Source: Lethocerus indicus
Taxonomy: Eukaryota > Arthropoda > Insecta > Hemiptera > Belostomatidae
Assembly (NCBI GenBank): GCA_019843655.1
Contig: JACDQD010000105.1
Coordinates: forward strand, 434,001 to 498,000
Direction of reading: 5' to 3'
DNA: 64,000 bases
Shown in pieces: positions 61,513 through 64,000 of this stretch (position 1 is the first letter of the stretch; every line of letters begins with the position of its first letter). The translations under genes and the position numbers were made by a program. The notes beneath the pieces were generated by a model, which saw only the letters and a program-made list of their open reading frames with translations, made no database searches and was not told the origin of the DNA.

Positions 61513-64000
61513 ATCGAAACCGGCGTTGCAATAACTACACGTCCAACCGCTGTTTTCAAATAATTCCTTGTATTATATGCTTAATAGTTCAAAATATAAT
61601 TTCTGATTGTGTAGTAAAAATAATATACTTAGGCTGGAGTATAAAATTGATGTACTGAAACTTCTGAAACGATATCAACGATGTATATATTGTAACTTTT
61701 TTTTTATAATAAACCTAGTATTGAGGATTATAAAACATTAATAATAATCAATCTCGAATTTTAGTTTTCAAAATCCTCTAACAGTAAGCAAAGAATTACA
61801 GCATAAAATTAAACTTCATTTAATCCTGAGTTCGTACTGCTTTTGTATTTGTAAAGTGATCATTGTGATTCTGGTATATTTATCATGAACAGCTAAATTT
61901 GATACAAACTTTATATATTATATATAGAATTTATATATTATATATATAAAATAAACTCAAATAAACAATATTTTAAAACTCCAATTTTTATGAATAATGA
62001 AATCATCTCGATATAACCTCAATCAGTAAATAGGGGCTTCGGTCCTACCAGTTCATTAAAATTACTTAAAGTTTTCACAGTACTATAAATATGGGATTTA
62101 GTATACAACAGTATTATTAATACACTGTTTTACAGCAAGTAAAACTGTGATTCACGAAATGTTTTAATTTCACTGATCTATGTATGTAAGCTCTTTAGAA
62201 TTTCGATGTTTGCGTGCGTGAAAAATATTTCCACAGCTAAGAAGTAACGGTCAATGTTAGTTTCATAACAAGGAAGAACTTATCGCTAAATGTATTCAGC
62301 ATTCCTGAAAACAAAATTTTTTGTTTACAACAGGTTTTAGACATGCATATAAAATATGAAAATTTTATATTTTCAAACTAATAGAAACAACATATAAATT
62401 GTGCTCACACTTTTACTTTTGCTTACAGGAGCTAATTTTATAAACCAAGAGATGTAATTAATAGGTAACCAATAATCTTTCAAGTTTCAGAGTCAATCTT
62501 CTCATTCAATGTTTTCAGATTCAAATATATGTTCTTATATTTAGCCCACACATTTTTAGAACAGTTAATAGTTATTATTTTACTTCATTGTGCCATTTAC
62601 TATATGATTTCTAATGGTATTATCACAAGTTTTAGAACAGAATAAGTAACAAACAAAACTGTTTTGTATAATAAAACACAGTATAATAAAATGAGCATCT
62701 GATTTTTGTTACATGGTGAGCATCATCATATCACCCTCTACCCACCGGCTTTAATTATTTTTATATTCCTTGATTCCTGATATTCCTATCATAGTCTATT
62801 GTAAGAAACAATACTAAATATTCTTACCTTTTTTCCTCATAAAATGATTGGATGATCATTTTTGTTTGTATTTCCTTGGAACAATCAACGTACAGAACTT
62901 AGTGTAAGTAATAACAGGACATTTCATCATGTATACCTATGTACATGAATAACTCACTATGTTACTGTCAGAATGCTACTGAGAAGCTGAAGTCAGTCAA
63001 GGTCAGGGTTAATGAAATGTTTGATTACTGCAAAAGTCCCATAGTAATAGGTTTTAAATAAAAACACAATATGGCCCAATAAAATCAATTTACTATAATA
63101 CAGAAATATTTCTTGAGATTTCAACAATAAAAAATGTAAACCACTAAGACAACAGAACAATTTATCTAAACAGAGAATAACAAGACAAAGATATGGGACT
63201 TTGAAACAAATGATACCTATTACATAAATCAATGTTAATGAATGGTTAAATAAACAAAAAATCATTATTTTAATACCAATTTGCCTAATTTAAGGATATT
63301 TAGTTATGTAAATGTGAAATTAACATGTTATTTCATTATTACAACACTAGTACTTGTGTCTATAGCTGATTCTTCTAAATATGTAAACAGAGTCTGCAAA
63401 AATTAAGTAGTGTTTCTCAATATATTAAGCCAATAATTTTGTACAAGGAGCCAAACATGAAAAATATATGGTAGAACAGAGAAGTACAAATAATAAGGGG
63501 GTTATTCCCATCTGAATGATTTCACTCAATGAGGTTAATATAGTAAAACTAAATGATTGTACAAAATAGTAAATTATGAAGGTATTAATATTTTCAATTT
63601 TAGTTCATTTAATAGGGAAATACATGTCAATACACTGAGACAAACTCAATTACATGATGCTTTGTTTAAGAAATAATTAAAATATCTATAATAACTAAAT
63701 ATAATGGTATGTAAAATACCCTCAAAAACAAATATCCATCATTTTTATTAATGAAATAGTTATGTAGTGTCCCAATTGAAACATACATATTGAAAATTAT
63801 CAATACAGAACTCCAAATATTTTTTACGTTTTTTGAATAAATAAATTCACCTCAATAACAGAGAACACATTGATTAAAAACTATAGACTTTTTAATGAGG
63901 GGTTTAGTAAACAGTTTTGCAAATCTTAATAAACTGTAGCATTGCTAAAATGAGCATTATTGGGATTAAATAACGTTATCTAGTGGCCAAGAAATACATT
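61513..64000. other. No gene seen; CpG-poor, AT-rich end of window
   Basis: No exon, RNA gene or repeat could be recognised. A palindromic TATATA tract lies near 61913-61948. The sequence stays CpG-poor to the window end, which may mean it belongs to another transcribed, methylated gene whose exons lie outside. Confidence 0.5.

Overview
This is an animal nuclear window, most likely from an insect. It carries intron-split genes with GT..AG junctions, (TA)n, (AG)n and (CA)n microsatellites, foldback repeats and large introns. Four protein-coding genes could be assembled exon by exon with consistent phases. (1) The 3' part of an SH2-domain adaptor that also has the end of a PTB domain, plus strand, 32741-35705, probably the insect EGFR adaptor protein. 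(2) An unrecognised secreted, basic, low-complexity protein, plus strand, 39789-49748, whose main exon carries a one-base frame break. (3) A FAM120B-like XPG-fold protein, the insect relative of the constitutive coactivator of PPAR-gamma, minus strand, 50856-56274, ten exons. (4) The complete ribosomal protein uS8/RPS15A gene, minus strand, 58018-61490, with a non-coding 5'-TOP first exon.

Layout. Positions 1-32740 hold no exon I can support and are best read as the long intron upstream of the first visible adaptor exon. This stretch contains a near-perfect recursive-splicing (ratchet) site at 18228/18229, two related hairpin elements (16551-16836 and 20551-20920), microsatellites and GC-rich blocks. 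From 32741 to 35705 is the adaptor 3' end, followed by an AT-rich 3' UTR/intergenic stretch to about 39.3 kb. The secreted-protein gene fills 39.8-49.75 kb. The two minus-strand housekeeping genes lie tail to head at 50.9-61.5 kb. No gene is seen from 61.5 kb to the end.

The window alternates between CpG-rich sequence (about 1-34.8 kb and 39.3-49.9 kb) and strongly CpG-depleted sequence (about 34.8-39.3 kb and 50-64 kb). CpGs survive locally at the two housekeeping promoters. This fits an insect with germline gene-body DNA methylation, and argues against Drosophila-like lineages that lost it.

The most unusual structures are three. One is an inverted duplication of the FAM120B promoter plus exon 1, leaving a divergent pseudo-exon. 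The second is a pair of interleaved inverted repeats in order A-B-A'-B' in a FAM120B intron. The third is the ratchet site. The four genes are not an operon and no functional connection between them is evident.
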